The notes: a model not told the origin generated them from the letters alone. A stretch of DNA of 64,000 nt from Vibrio orientalis CIP 102891 = ATCC 33934 (GCF_000176235.1 NZ_ACZV01000005.1:1798001-1862000); one strand, 5' to 3'. Positions 34,775 to 43,969 are shown, counted from the first letter of the stretch. Translations and numbers: made by a program.

Positions 34775-36490
34775 ATGCGTACCAGTAATTATCTTCTTTC
34801 TACTCTGAAGGAGACTCCAAACGACGCAGAAGTAGTAAGCCACCAGCTTATGCTACGTGCAGGTATGATCCGTAAGCTAGCTTCAGGTCTTTACACCTGG
34901 CTACCTACTGGTCTACGTGTATTGCGTAAAGTCGAAAACATCGTTCGTCAAGAGATCGACAATGCAGGTGCTGTCGAAACTTTGATGCCCGTTGTTCAGC
35001 CGTTTGAACTATGGGAAGAGACAGGACGCAGCGAAAAGATGGGTCCTGAGCTACTTCGCTTTACTGACCGTCATACTCGTCCGTTTGTTCTTAGCCCTAC
35101 AGCAGAAGAAGTGATCACTAGCCTTGTGCGTAACGAAGTAAGCTCGTACAAACAGCTTCCACTTAACCTGTACCAAATTCAGACTAAATTCCGTGACGAG
35201 CGTCGTCCACGTTTTGGCGTAATGCGTGCACGTGAATTCTGCATGATGGATGCATACAGCTTTGACATCGATAAATCTGGCCTAGAGAAATCTTACCAAG
35301 CGATGCACGATGCTTACTGTAAAGCATTCGATCGTATGGGCCTTGAGTACCGTCCGGTTCTAGCTGACTCTGGTGCTATCGGTGGTAGCGGTTCTCAAGA
35401 GTTCCACGTACTGGCTGAAAGCGGCGAAGACCTGATCGCATTCTCTACTGAGTCTGACTACGCAGCGAACATCGAGAAAGCAGAAGCGGCAGCACCTGCT
35501 GGTGAGCGTGCGCAGCCAACTCAAGAGATGACGCTGGTTGATACGCCAAACGCGAAAACTATCGCTGAACTTGTAGAGCAGTTCGATCTACCAATCGAGA
35601 AAACAGTTAAGACTCTATTCGTTAAAGCATCTGATGAAGTTGATGCTGATATCATCGCGCTTATCGTTCGTGGTGACCACGAGCTAAACGAAGTGAAAGC
35701 AGAAAACCTTCCTCAAGTTGCTTCTCCGTTAGAGATGGCAACAGAAGAAGAGATTCGCGCACTAATCGGCGCAGGCCCTGGTTCTCTAGGCCCTGTTGGT
35801 CTTGAGCTGCCATTCATCGTTGACCGCACTGTTGCTGTAATGAGCGACTTTGGTGCTGGCGCTAACGTTGATGACAAACACTACTTCGGTATCAACTGGG
35901 GTCGTGACGTTGAGCTAGGCCAAGTTGAAGACCTACGTAACGTAGTAGAAGGCGATCCAAGCCCATGTGGTCAAGGTACACTTCAGCTGAAGCGCGGTAT
36001 CGAAGTTGGTCACATCTTCCAGTTAGGTAACACATACTCACAAGCGATGAACTGTGGCGTGCTTGGTCCTGACGGTAAGAACGTAATCCTAGAGATGGGT
36101 TGTTACGGTATCGGTGTATCACGTGTTGTTGCTTCTGCAATCGAGCAGAACCACGATAAATACGGCATCATCTGGCCTGACGCACTAGCACCTTTCCAAG
36201 TAGCTATCGTGCCAATGAACATGCACAAGTCTGAAGAAGTGAAAGAAGCGGCTGAGAAGCTGTACGCTGAACTGACTGCTATGGGTATCGAAGTCCTATT
36301 CGATGACCGTAAAGAGCGCCCTGGCGTTATGTTCTCTGATATGGAGCTTATCGGTATTCCTCACACTATCGTGATCGGTGACCGTTCTATGAAAGAAGGC
36401 AACTTCGAGTACAAGAACCGCCGCAACGGTGAGAAGACGGCAGTAGCGATGGCCGACATTGTTGAGCACATTAAAGCGCAACTTGCTTAA
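34775..36490 (+). CDS. proS: Proline--tRNA ligase
   Basis: Class II synthetase charging tRNA-Pro. 571 residues, the length of the bacterial type with the INS editing domain (about 240-390, GDHELNEVKAENL) that clears Ala-tRNA-Pro. Motif 1 region AGAVETLMPVVQP, motif 2 FRDERRPRFGVMRAREF and motif 3 GCYGIGVSRVV are clear. A strong terminator follows, then repeat array C. Confidence 0.98.
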   Translation: MRTSNYLLSTLKETPNDAEVVSHQLMLRAGMIRKLASGLYTWLPTGLRVLRKVENIVRQEIDNAGAVETLMPVVQPFELWEETGRSEKMGPELLRFTDRHTRPFVLSPTAEEVITSLVRNEVSSYKQLPLNLYQIQTKFRDERRPRFGVMRAREFCMMDAYSFDIDKSGLEKSYQAMHDAYCKAFDRMGLEYRPVLADSGAIGGSGSQEFHVLAESGEDLIAFSTESDYAANIEKAEAAAPAGERAQPTQEMTLVDTPNAKTIAELVEQFDLPIEKTVKTLFVKASDEVDADIIALIVRGDHELNEVKAENLPQVASPLEMATEEEIRALIGAGPGSLGPVGLELPFIVDRTVAVMSDFGAGANVDDKHYFGINWGRDVELGQVEDLRNVVEGDPSPCGQGTLQLKRGIEVGHIFQLGNTYSQAMNCGVLGPDGKNVILEMGCYGIGVSRVVASAIEQNHDKYGIIWPDALAPFQVAIVPMNMHKSEEVKEAAEKLYAELTAMGIEVLFDDRKERPGVMFSDMELIGIPHTIVIGDRSMKEGNFEYKNRRNGEKTAVAMADIVEHIKAQLA

Positions 36491-36510
36491 GTGTTTAACG
36501 CTTAGATACC

Positions 36511-36545
36511 AAAAAGGCTGATGTGAAAACATCAGCCTTTTTTGT
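36511..36545 (+). terminator. Terminator after proS
   Basis: AAAAAGGCTGATGT (36511-36524), GAAA loop, ACATCAGCCTTTTT (36529-36542): a perfect 14-bp stem with a T-run. The inner sequence GTGAAAAC is the same kind of loop as at 16844-16851. Repeat array C begins 8 bases further on. Confidence 0.93.
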
Positions 36546-36552
36546 TTTTGCT

Positions 36553-37095
36553 GTCATTCTCAAGAACGAGGGACGAGAGAGTTGGGGAGCTCTTGAAGCA
36601 AGTCGAATACCCGATGAGATTCCCTACTCCTTCCTTCGTCACTCTATGGAATGACACTTAATAGCTACGTCATCCTAGAGAGTGAGGCACGAACGAGTTG
36701 AAGATCTCTTGAAGCAAGTCGAATACTCGATGAGATTCCCTACTCGCTCCTTCGTCACTCTATGGAATGACACCCCCGTACAACGTCCTCCTCGAGAATG
36801 AGTTACGAATGAGTTGAGGATCTCTTAAAGTCAAGTCGAATACTCTATGAGATTCCCTACTCGCTCCTTCGTCACTCTATGGAATGACACACCGGTACAA
36901 CGTCATCCTCGAGAGTGAGGTACGAACGAGTTGAGGATCTCTTGAAGCAAGTCGAATACTCTATGAGATTCCTTACTCGCTCCTTCGTCACTCTATGGAA
37001 TGACACTTAATAGCTACGTCATCCTCGAGAGTGAGGCACGAACGAGTTGGGGATCTCTTAAAGTCATTCGAGGACTAAATCAGGTTCCCTACTCC
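36553..37095. repeat. Array C: four full and one degenerate copy of the 103-bp inverted repeat
   Basis: Full copies at 36553-36655, 36669-36771, 36785-36888 and 36902-37004; a fifth, with a degenerate right arm, from 37018. The period is 116-117 bp with 13-bp linkers. Linkers 1 and 4 are identical (ACTTAATAGCTAC); linkers 2 and 3 resemble each other (ACCCCCGTACAAC, ACACCGGTACAAC). Each unit ends ATGGAATGAC. Copy 5 keeps its left arm and TTCCCTACTC but loses the terminal GGAATGAC, running instead into the yafJ stop. No protein frame is evident. The array separates the converging proS and yafJ genes. Confidence 0.92.
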
Positions 37096-37934
37096 AACGG
37101 CTCTGTTGGCGCTTGGCTTGCGACTTTCTTCGGTGCATAAGCGACATCAACAAGCTCATCAGCGTTACCATCAATCAATTCACCAAAATGGAAAATACCG
37201 AACTCACCCGGCTTCATTCGGTGCCAGGTTTCATTGTCGGTTAATGGCTGAGTGGCAATCACCGAGACAATATCATTGGGTGTCGTTTCTTCTTGGAAGT
37301 TAATCTCAACGTCTTCATCAATCAAAGAAGCTTTGCCGAATGGTGCTCGTCGCGTGATCCAATATAAGTGGTTGGTACAGTAGGTGACGACGTACTCACC
37401 ATCTGACAGCAGCATATTAAAGACCCCTCTGTCACGGAGCTGATCACAGCATTCAGCGACAAAACGGAACACGCCAACCATATCTTGTGGTGGTTCAGGG
37501 TATCGGTCTTCCATCTGCTTAAGTAGCCAGCAAAACGCTAACTCACTGTCTGTCTGACCGACAGGGCGATGTCTACCAGTATGGAGGTCTTGATACTCAG
37601 AAAGCTGGCCATTGTGTGCAAATGTCCAATAACGTCCCCACAACTCACGAGTAAATGGATGCGTGTTCTCTAAATTCACGCCACCGCGGTTGGCTTGCCT
37701 GATATGGCTAATCACAGCACGACTCTTTATCGGGTAGTTTTGCACTAGCTCCGCTATTTTTGAATCGCAACTCGGTTTGGGATCTTTAAAGGTACGAAAA
37801 CCCTTACCTTCATAGAAAGTAATCCCCCAGCCATCACGATGCGGGCCAGTGTTGCCGCCTCGTTGCATCAAACCAGTAAAACTAAAACAGATATCGGTTG
37901 GAACGTTAGCGCTCATTCCGAGCAATTCACACAT
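37089..37934 (-). CDS. yafJ: Class II glutamine amidotransferase family protein (YafJ)
   Basis: 281 residues. Cys2 after the initiator Met (MCELLGMSANVPTD) is the expected N-terminal nucleophile of a glutaminase domain, with RQANRGGVNLENTHPF and HNGQLSEYQDL as further family motifs. The partner acceptor domain is absent, so the physiological reaction is unknown. It is about 25 residues longer at the C-terminus than E. coli YafJ; the last codons and the TAG stop lie inside the degenerate fifth copy of repeat array C. gmhA lies 101 bp upstream in the same direction, as in E. coli. Confidence 0.92.
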   Translation of the reverse strand: MCELLGMSANVPTDICFSFTGLMQRGGNTGPHRDGWGITFYEGKGFRTFKDPKPSCDSKIAELVQNYPIKSRAVISHIRQANRGGVNLENTHPFTRELWGRYWTFAHNGQLSEYQDLHTGRHRPVGQTDSELAFCWLLKQMEDRYPEPPQDMVGVFRFVAECCDQLRDRGVFNMLLSDGEYVVTYCTNHLYWITRRAPFGKASLIDEDVEINFQEETTPNDIVSVIATQPLTDNETWHRMKPGEFGIFHFGELIDGNADELVDVAYAPKKVASQAPTEPLE

Positions 37935-38035
37935 GGTCTAGCAAACTCCATTCTTCCTTGCGTGTCATACTTATTTAATAACATAAGCGCCAGCAAGATT
38001 GCTAGCGCTTATCGTTATAAGATAGAAAACGGTAA

Positions 38036-38617
38036 TTAGGCGTTTTCCATTTCCTTTTCAATCAATTGAATCACGATGTGGATGATTTTGATGTGGATTT
38101 CTTGGATACGGTCAGCGTAACCAAAATGCGGCACACGAATTTCAATATCCGCTAGGCCAGCCATTTTACCGCCATCTTTACCCGTCAGCGCGATGGTTTT
38201 CATCCCTTTCGCTTGAGCGGCTTCAATCGCCTTTAGGATGTTACCTGAATTACCTGAGGTCGATAGTCCAAACAGAACATCGCCTTTACTACCTACCGCT
38301 TCGACATAACGAGAGAAAACAAAATCATAGCCAAAATCGTTGCTCACACATGATAGGTGACTTGGATCTGAAATCGCGATACCTGGTAGCCCAGGACGGT
38401 TTTCACGGTAGCGACCTGTTAGCTCTTCAGCAAAATGCATCGCATCACAGTGTGAACCGCCATTACCACAAGAGAGAACTTTACCACCTTGCTTAAATGA
38501 GTCAGCGATCATCTTCGCTGCCGCTTCAATCTGAGCAATGTTCTTGTCATCACTCAAAAACTTATTGAGTACATCAGCAGCTTCGGTCAATTCGTTTTTA
38601 ATTAGGTCCTGGTACAT
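38036..38617 (-). CDS. gmhA: Phosphoheptose isomerase
   Basis: Converts sedoheptulose 7-phosphate to D-glycero-D-manno-heptose 7-phosphate, the first step of LPS core heptose synthesis. 193 residues from the ATG at 38617 (MYQDLIKNELTEAADVL), which matches the family start; an upstream extension does not. The SIS domain shows SCGNGGSHCDAMHFAEEL and GLSTSGNSGNIL. Its downstream partner enzyme GmhB is at 27031. Confidence 0.95.
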   Translation of the reverse strand: MYQDLIKNELTEAADVLNKFLSDDKNIAQIEAAAKMIADSFKQGGKVLSCGNGGSHCDAMHFAEELTGRYRENRPGLPGIAISDPSHLSCVSNDFGYDFVFSRYVEAVGSKGDVLFGLSTSGNSGNILKAIEAAQAKGMKTIALTGKDGGKMAGLADIEIRVPHFGYADRIQEIHIKIIHIVIQLIEKEMENA

Positions 38618-38816
38618 AGGTTTATCTCTAATTTTTGTAATAAATAGTTCTGCATCAATTACAGAAAGCATTACCTACAGAGTTTACTCAAACAATTCTC
38701 ACTGTCGATAGCCCACCGTTAACAATTGCACCTTTATTGCAAATCTCTCCTCACAAAATCTGCATGACTCGTCATTTTTAGACCTTTCACTCTACTTAGA
38801 TCACTTTTTGAGCAAA

Positions 38817-38844
38817 TTGGCATTTTACATTTTATTAATATTTT
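38817..38844 (+). promoter_or_regulatory. Candidate fadE promoter
   Basis: TTGGCA (38817-38822), 16-bp spacer, TATTTT (38839-38844). The predicted start falls just before the FadR box. The rest of the 307-bp gmhA-fadE gap is AT-rich and shows nothing else I can name. Confidence 0.5.
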
Positions 38845-38854
38845 GATTACACTT

Positions 38855-38871
38855 AACTGGTTAGACCTCTT
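38855..38871 (+). promoter_or_regulatory. FadR operator of fadE
   Basis: AACTGGTTAGACCTCTT matches the 17-bp FadR consensus (A-CTGGT--GAC--GTT) at most positions, differing near the 3' end. It overlaps the predicted transcription start, suited to repression that long-chain acyl-CoA relieves. Confidence 0.82.
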
Positions 38872-38924
38872 ACTACTTTAAAGGCGTACAACACATATAA
38901 GGCCGCCGTAAAAGGAACAATAAT

Positions 38925-41378
38925 ATGGACATCTTGCTCTCTATCTTAGGCTTTACCGCAGTACTTGCGGTCTGCTTATATCACCGCAGTTCGCTGCTAC
39001 TCTCTATCACAGCTCTAACCGCAACCATGGTAGCGCTCTCTATCTTTGGTAGCGCCGGCTCCCTGAGTTGGGTTCTTTTCATCGCAGCAGTGGTGACTTT
39101 GGCTATCCCGTCGGTGCGCCAATCTTTAATCAGCAAAAAAGCACTGACTCTATTTAAGAAAGTGCTTCCGGCAATGTCTCAAACAGAAAAAGAAGCACTT
39201 GATGCGGGTACTGTTTGGTGGGAAGCCGAGCTTTTCAAAGGTAAGCCTAACTGGAACAAGCTACATGAGATAAAAGATCCTAAGCTAAGCGCTGAAGAAC
39301 AAGCGTTCCTAGATGGGCCAGTGAGCGAAGTCTGCGCCATGGTTAACGACTACCAAGTCACTCATGAACTTGCCGATTTACCACCAGAAGTATGGCAATA
39401 CCTTAAAGATCACAAGTTCTTCGCTATGATCATTAAAAAGAAATACGGTGGCCTTGAATTCTCAGCTTATGCGCAATCTTTGGTGCTACAAAAACTGACG
39501 GGCGTATCCAGCGTTCTCTCTTCTACTGTAGGCGTTCCAAACTCGTTAGGCCCTGGTGAATTGCTGCAACATTACGGGACCACTGAGCAAAAAGATTACT
39601 ATTTACCTCGCCTAGCCGAAGGTAAAGAGATCCCTTGTTTTGCCCTGACTAGCCCAGAAGCTGGCTCAGATGCTGGCTCTATTCCAGATTTTGGTGTGGT
39701 ATGTAAAGGCAAATGGGAAGGTAAAGAAGTGTTGGGTATGCGCCTAACTTGGAACAAGCGTTACATCACCCTCGCCCCTGTTGCGACGGTACTAGGTTTA
39801 GCATTTAAACTGCGTGACCCAGATGGCCTGCTTGGTGAGCAACAAGAACTCGGCATCACTTGTGCCCTGATCCCTACTCATCTAAAAGGTGTTGAAATTG
39901 GTAACCGCCATTTCCCACTAAACGTACCATTCCAAAACGGTCCTACTCGCGGTGACGATCTGTTTGTGCCGCTCGATTTCATCATTGGTGGACCAAAAAT
40001 GGCAGGCCAAGGCTGGCGTATGCTGGTTGAGTGTCTATCGGTTGGTCGTGGTATTACTCTACCTTCAAACTCAACCGGTGGTATCAAAACCGCAGCACTT
40101 GCAACAGGTGCTTACGCTCGTATTCGCCGTCAATTCAAACAACCTATCGGTCATATGGAAGGAGTCGAAGAGCCGTTGGCACGCCTAGGCGGTAATGCCT
40201 ATGTGATGGATGCTGCAAGCTCATTGACCGTCGCGGGTATCGATTTAGGTGAAAAACCATCGGTCATTTCAGCTATCGTTAAGTACCACTGTACTCACCG
40301 TATGCAACATAGCGTGATTGATGCGATGGATATTGTCGGTGGTAAAGGCATCTGTATGGGGCCATCGAACTTCTTGGCTCGTGGCTACCAAGGTGCACCG
40401 ATCGCAGTCACCGTGGAAGGCGCAAACATACTGACTCGCTCGATGATCATCTATGGTCAAGGCGCAATCCGCTGCCATCCTTATGTTCTAGAAGAGATGA
40501 ATGCCGCGTATTCAGATTCATCAGATGCTCTGGATAAATTTGACAGCGCTCTAGCGGGACACGTCAGCTTTACTATGAGTAATTTTGTCCGTAGCTTGTG
40601 GTTAGGCCTTACCGATGGCCGCTTGTCTAATGCACCAGTGAAAGATCAAACAACCCGCTATTACCAACAACTTAACCGCTACAGTGCCAATATTGCCTTC
40701 TTATCAGATATCTCAATGGCCGTATTAGGGGGGTCTTTGAAGCGCAAAGAGCGTCTATCTGCGCGTCTTGGCGATATTTTGAGTCAACTGTACTTAAGTT
40801 CAGCAACACTGAAACGTTATGAAAGCGAAGGCCGTATTGCCGATGATCTACCGCTAGTTCATTGGGGCCTGCAAGACAGCTTGAAGCAAACGGAACATGC
40901 GATTGATGAGTTCTTAGCTAATTTCCCGAACAAGTGGCTAGGAAAAGCACTTCGAGTGATCATCTTACCATTTGGCCGTATACGCAAAGCGCCAAGTGAC
41001 AAGCTTGATAGCAAAGTGGCTCAAATTCTTCAAACGCCAAGTGCGACACGCTCTCGAATTGGCCGTAATCAATACTTTGAAGCGAGCGAGTTTAACCCAG
41101 TCGGTAAGATTGAGAAGGCACTGCATATCATTCTAGAGGCTGAGCCTGTGTTTGATAAGATATGTAAAGCGACCAATCAACGTCGCCCATTCCTACGCTT
41201 AGATCTCGTTGCCGATATCGGCCTAGAGCAAGGTATTATTGATAGCAACGAAGCCAACTTGTTACGCGAAGCTGAGCAGCATCGTCTGTACGTTATCAAT
41301 GTTGACGATTTTGACCCAAAGGACTTAGCGGCAAAGCCTCAACCAGCACTGACACCTGCAATGGATGAAGTCGCTTAA
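38925..41378 (+). CDS. fadE: Acyl-CoA dehydrogenase FadE
   Basis: First enzyme of the fatty-acid beta-oxidation cycle, making trans-2-enoyl-CoA with FAD. 817 residues, the large FadE type. Two N-terminal membrane segments (about 1-65) tether it to the membrane. The dehydrogenase core includes KKYGGLEFSAYAQSLV, FALTSPEAGSDAGSIPD and DAMDIVGGKGICMGPSNF. GGAACAA precedes the ATG. A strong terminator follows. Confidence 0.96.
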   Translation: MDILLSILGFTAVLAVCLYHRSSLLLSITALTATMVALSIFGSAGSLSWVLFIAAVVTLAIPSVRQSLISKKALTLFKKVLPAMSQTEKEALDAGTVWWEAELFKGKPNWNKLHEIKDPKLSAEEQAFLDGPVSEVCAMVNDYQVTHELADLPPEVWQYLKDHKFFAMIIKKKYGGLEFSAYAQSLVLQKLTGVSSVLSSTVGVPNSLGPGELLQHYGTTEQKDYYLPRLAEGKEIPCFALTSPEAGSDAGSIPDFGVVCKGKWEGKEVLGMRLTWNKRYITLAPVATVLGLAFKLRDPDGLLGEQQELGITCALIPTHLKGVEIGNRHFPLNVPFQNGPTRGDDLFVPLDFIIGGPKMAGQGWRMLVECLSVGRGITLPSNSTGGIKTAALATGAYARIRRQFKQPIGHMEGVEEPLARLGGNAYVMDAASSLTVAGIDLGEKPSVISAIVKYHCTHRMQHSVIDAMDIVGGKGICMGPSNFLARGYQGAPIAVTVEGANILTRSMIIYGQGAIRCHPYVLEEMNAAYSDSSDALDKFDSALAGHVSFTMSNFVRSLWLGLTDGRLSNAPVKDQTTRYYQQLNRYSANIAFLSDISMAVLGGSLKRKERLSARLGDILSQLYLSSATLKRYESEGRIADDLPLVHWGLQDSLKQTEHAIDEFLANFPNKWLGKALRVIILPFGRIRKAPSDKLDSKVAQILQTPSATRSRIGRNQYFEASEFNPVGKIEKALHIILEAEPVFDKICKATNQRRPFLRLDLVADIGLEQGIIDSNEANLLREAEQHRLYVINVDDFDPKDLAAKPQPALTPAMDEVA

Positions 41379-41398
41379 CCCCAAATCTGTCCATAAAC

Positions 41399-41425
41399 AA
41401 AGAGCTGCCAATGGCAGCTCTTTTT
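41399..41425 (+). terminator. Terminator after fadE
   Basis: AAAGAGCTGCC (41399-41409), AAT loop, GGCAGCTCTTT (41413-41423) and further T residues. Its stem is symmetric, so it could also act for the converging gene at 41452. Confidence 0.92.
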
Positions 41426-41451
41426 AATTGTTACAAAGTCAGTGAAATACT

Positions 41452-42702
41452 TTATTTCTTCGGCATCTCCAACTGCATCTCTGGTATCGCTTGTTTCTTC
41501 GCTCTCAACTTGCCCATCACAAACCAAACGACAAGACCAAGAATCAGTACCACAATATTACCTACACCGATAAAGATCATGGTGCGGGTCTTCTTCTCTT
41601 CACGCATTTGCAGTAGCTGCATCTCTTCGAGCATTTTCTGCTGTTGGATTCGTTCAAGCTCTTGTAAACGTCGCGTTTCCGCTAAGTCGACCTCTTCAAC
41701 CACACTATAAGTATGCTCGGTAATTTCAAATATAAGTGGTCTTTCTGAGCCCATTTCGGTGGCAAACGCTTTGCCAGACCAAGAGTAATTTCCGTTATTC
41801 TCGCTGTTGGGGATTTCTAATTCCAGTTTGTTACTTTCTGCTTGCGCACTGCCTTGTACCGTCACTTTGTCACCATCAGGGCCGTTATGCTCAATATGCG
41901 CAGAAATCGACCCCGGAAGAATCATACCCTGCTCGCCGCTAATCACGACTTTGTGTGGAGTACCCACAACCCGAGATTGGATGAAGGTCGATAGCAATGG
42001 CTGAGGATAAACCAGCACTTCTTGCTCTTGAGCACGCAAAAAGACACCGTTTCCAGAGGTGATTCGGACACGATACTTGCCCGGCTCACTAGAGACTGGC
42101 AATAACACGGTAAAAATGCCATCGCCTGCTACTTCATCTAAGCCACGTCCATCATCAGCAAATTCACCAATCACTTCAGGAATTGGACGAGCTTCTTTGA
42201 CTAAGGTCTCTTCATTTTCAATAAACTTGGTGAAGGTCACCTTAAGTTTGACACGATCTAAGAAATCACGCAGTACAAGTGGCTGCCCGTTAGAGGTCAG
42301 GCGCGCGTTAAACTTAATCGATTCACCTAAGTAGAGGCGGTTGGGCATCTTATCAGTAGAGAGCTCTAGGTGAGAAATCAGCTTGATTTTGTTCTTGGGT
42401 GTTACTTTACCGATGGCTTGCCAAGGGCCCGGCATCGGGTTATCAATAGAAATAATGTCCATCGATGACTCTTGATACCAACGGACATTATCCGGAGAGC
42501 GCCACGCGTAGTATTTTTTACCATCAGGGCGAACTAAAACCACAGGTTGTGAGCTTTTTGCTCGATAGATAACAAAAGTGATCTGCTTAATCGACGGATC
42601 AACTCGAAAACGGTTATCTAACAAGCTCATTGAGGATTCTTCAGCAGAGTAGCTTAACGCGCTAAATACAATACCTACAATGGCAATCCAAATCCTCAAC
42701 AT
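41452..42702 (-). CDS. TIGR03503-like membrane-anchored protein of unknown function
   Basis: 416 residues from the ATG at 42702, which has AGGAGAAAGG directly upstream. Predicted signal peptide (about 1-20), then a long extracytoplasmic part with beta-rich, immunoglobulin-like stretches (AGDGIFTVLLPVSSEPGKYRVRI), a Glu/Gln-rich coiled coil (about 345-375) and one C-terminal membrane segment (GVGNIVVLILGLVVWFVMG) with a short basic tail inside. The pattern fits the TIGR03503 family of vibrios and relatives; no function is known to me. It starts 11 bp after the dnaQ stop, so it is likely co-transcribed with dnaQ. Confidence 0.78.
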   Translation of the reverse strand: MLRIWIAIVGIVFSALSYSAEESSMSLLDNRFRVDPSIKQITFVIYRAKSSQPVVLVRPDGKKYYAWRSPDNVRWYQESSMDIISIDNPMPGPWQAIGKVTPKNKIKLISHLELSTDKMPNRLYLGESIKFNARLTSNGQPLVLRDFLDRVKLKVTFTKFIENEETLVKEARPIPEVIGEFADDGRGLDEVAGDGIFTVLLPVSSEPGKYRVRITSGNGVFLRAQEQEVLVYPQPLLSTFIQSRVVGTPHKVVISGEQGMILPGSISAHIEHNGPDGDKVTVQGSAQAESNKLELEIPNSENNGNYSWSGKAFATEMGSERPLIFEITEHTYSVVEEVDLAETRRLQELERIQQQKMLEEMQLLQMREEKKTRTMIFIGVGNIVVLILGLVVWFVMGKLRAKKQAIPEMQLEMPKK

Positions 42703-42713
42703 CCTTTCTCCTA

Positions 42714-43448
42714 CTAACGCCAGAGACAACTTCCGTTTTTCTCGACGATATCTAATCTTTTATTATGGGCATCTATTTCATCGGCCGTTGCACGTAGAAC
42801 CTTTAGCGCTTTTCGTCCACTGGCTGCACGTTTTATCGCTTCCCCACCGTCATCATTTGAACTACCGGCATTAAATTGCAGCGATGTTTGACCACCGGTC
42901 ATTAACAGGTAGACGTCAGCTAGAATCTCCGCATCGAGCAAAGCGCCGTGAAGAGTACGGTGGGAGTTATCAATACCGTAACGATCACAAAGTACATCGA
43001 GGTTATTTCGCTTGCCCGGGAAGATCTTCTTCGCCATCGCCAGCGTATCGGTCACCTTACAATAATCGTCGGTTTTACCAATGGTTGGATCGAGCATACC
43101 AAACTCATAATCCATAAAGCCGGTATCGAAGGGGGCGTTATGAGCCACCAGCTCCGCACCTTTAATGAAGTCTAAAAACTCCGCATGGACATCTTGGTAC
43201 TCAGGTTTATCGACCAAGAACTCATCCGTAATACCGTGGACTTCAACCGCTTCAGATTGAATATCTCGATCAGGTTTAATGTAAACGTGAAAGTGACGAC
43301 CGGTCAGTTTACGATTGATGATCTCTACCGCGCCAATTTCGATGATTCTATGGCCTTGGTAATGAGGTCCACCTTCTTGGTTCATACCGGTGGTTTCCGT
43401 ATCGAGAACGACGATACGATGTTGTTCAGAATTGTTGCTGGTATTCAT
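42714..43448 (-). CDS. dnaQ: DNA polymerase III epsilon subunit (3'-5' proofreading exonuclease)
   Basis: Proofreading subunit of the replicative polymerase. 244 residues. DEDDh exonuclease motifs: Asp16 and Glu18 in LDTETTG, HNAPFD, and HRTLHGALLDAE with the catalytic His and Asp. The C-terminal segment that binds the alpha subunit (DnaE, encoded at 51926) is present. Divergent from rnhA with only 56 bp between them, an arrangement conserved in E. coli. Confidence 0.97.
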   Translation of the reverse strand: MNTSNNSEQHRIVVLDTETTGMNQEGGPHYQGHRIIEIGAVEIINRKLTGRHFHVYIKPDRDIQSEAVEVHGITDEFLVDKPEYQDVHAEFLDFIKGAELVAHNAPFDTGFMDYEFGMLDPTIGKTDDYCKVTDTLAMAKKIFPGKRNNLDVLCDRYGIDNSHRTLHGALLDAEILADVYLLMTGGQTSLQFNAGSSNDDGGEAIKRAASGRKALKVLRATADEIDAHNKRLDIVEKNGSCLWR

Positions 43449-43504
43449 AACAAAATATGTGTCAGACTATGCCAATAATATGCTTAACCCAATAGTATCA
43501 AATC

Positions 43505-43969
43505 ATGACGAAACAAGTGGAAATTTTCACTGATGGTTCTTGTTTAGGTAATCCAGGTCCTGGCGGATATGGCGTCGTCCTGCGTTACAAACAGACAGAA
43601 AAGACCCTTGCTAAAGGCTACACTATGACCACCAACAACCGCATGGAGATGCTCGCAACCATCGTTGCACTGCAAGCATTGAAAGAATCGTGTGACGTCA
43701 TTCTCACCACGGATAGCCAATATGTTCGTCAAGGCATTACGCAATGGATCCATAACTGGAAAAAACGTGGTTGGAAAACCGCCGACAAAAAACCAGTTAA
43801 AAATGCCGACCTTTGGAAAGCACTTGACCAAGAAACCGAGCGCCACACCGTTGATTGGCGTTGGGTCAAAGGCCATGCCGGACATAGAGAAAACGAAATG
43901 TGTGACGAACTTGCCCGCGGCGCAGCAGAAAATCCAACCGAAGAAGATACGGGTTACATTCCAAATTAA
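43505..43969 (+). CDS. rnhA: Ribonuclease HI
   Basis: Degrades the RNA strand of RNA:DNA hybrids such as primers and R-loops. 154 residues. Catalytic acidic residues are recognisable: Asp10 in FTDGSCLGNPG, the Glu in NNRMEML, and the Asp in TTDSQYV, plus the His/Asp region GHAGHRENEMCDELA. The stop overlaps the 3' end of the converging methyltransferase gene by 4 bp. A second RNase H, rnhB, lies at 55496. Confidence 0.97.
   Translation: MTKQVEIFTDGSCLGNPGPGGYGVVLRYKQTEKTLAKGYTMTTNNRMEMLATIVALQALKESCDVILTTDSQYVRQGITQWIHNWKKRGWKTADKKPVKNADLWKALDQETERHTVDWRWVKGHAGHRENEMCDELARGAAENPTEEDTGYIPN

Noticed and set aside
36553..37095. Array C as a hidden small-protein locus
   Set aside because: No frame of useful length persists across copies, and copy differences do not follow codon structure.
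43966..43969. Overlap of rnhA and the methyltransferase gene as a frameshift or assembly error
   Set aside because: Both frames end with normal C-termini; a 4-bp tail overlap of converging genes is common.
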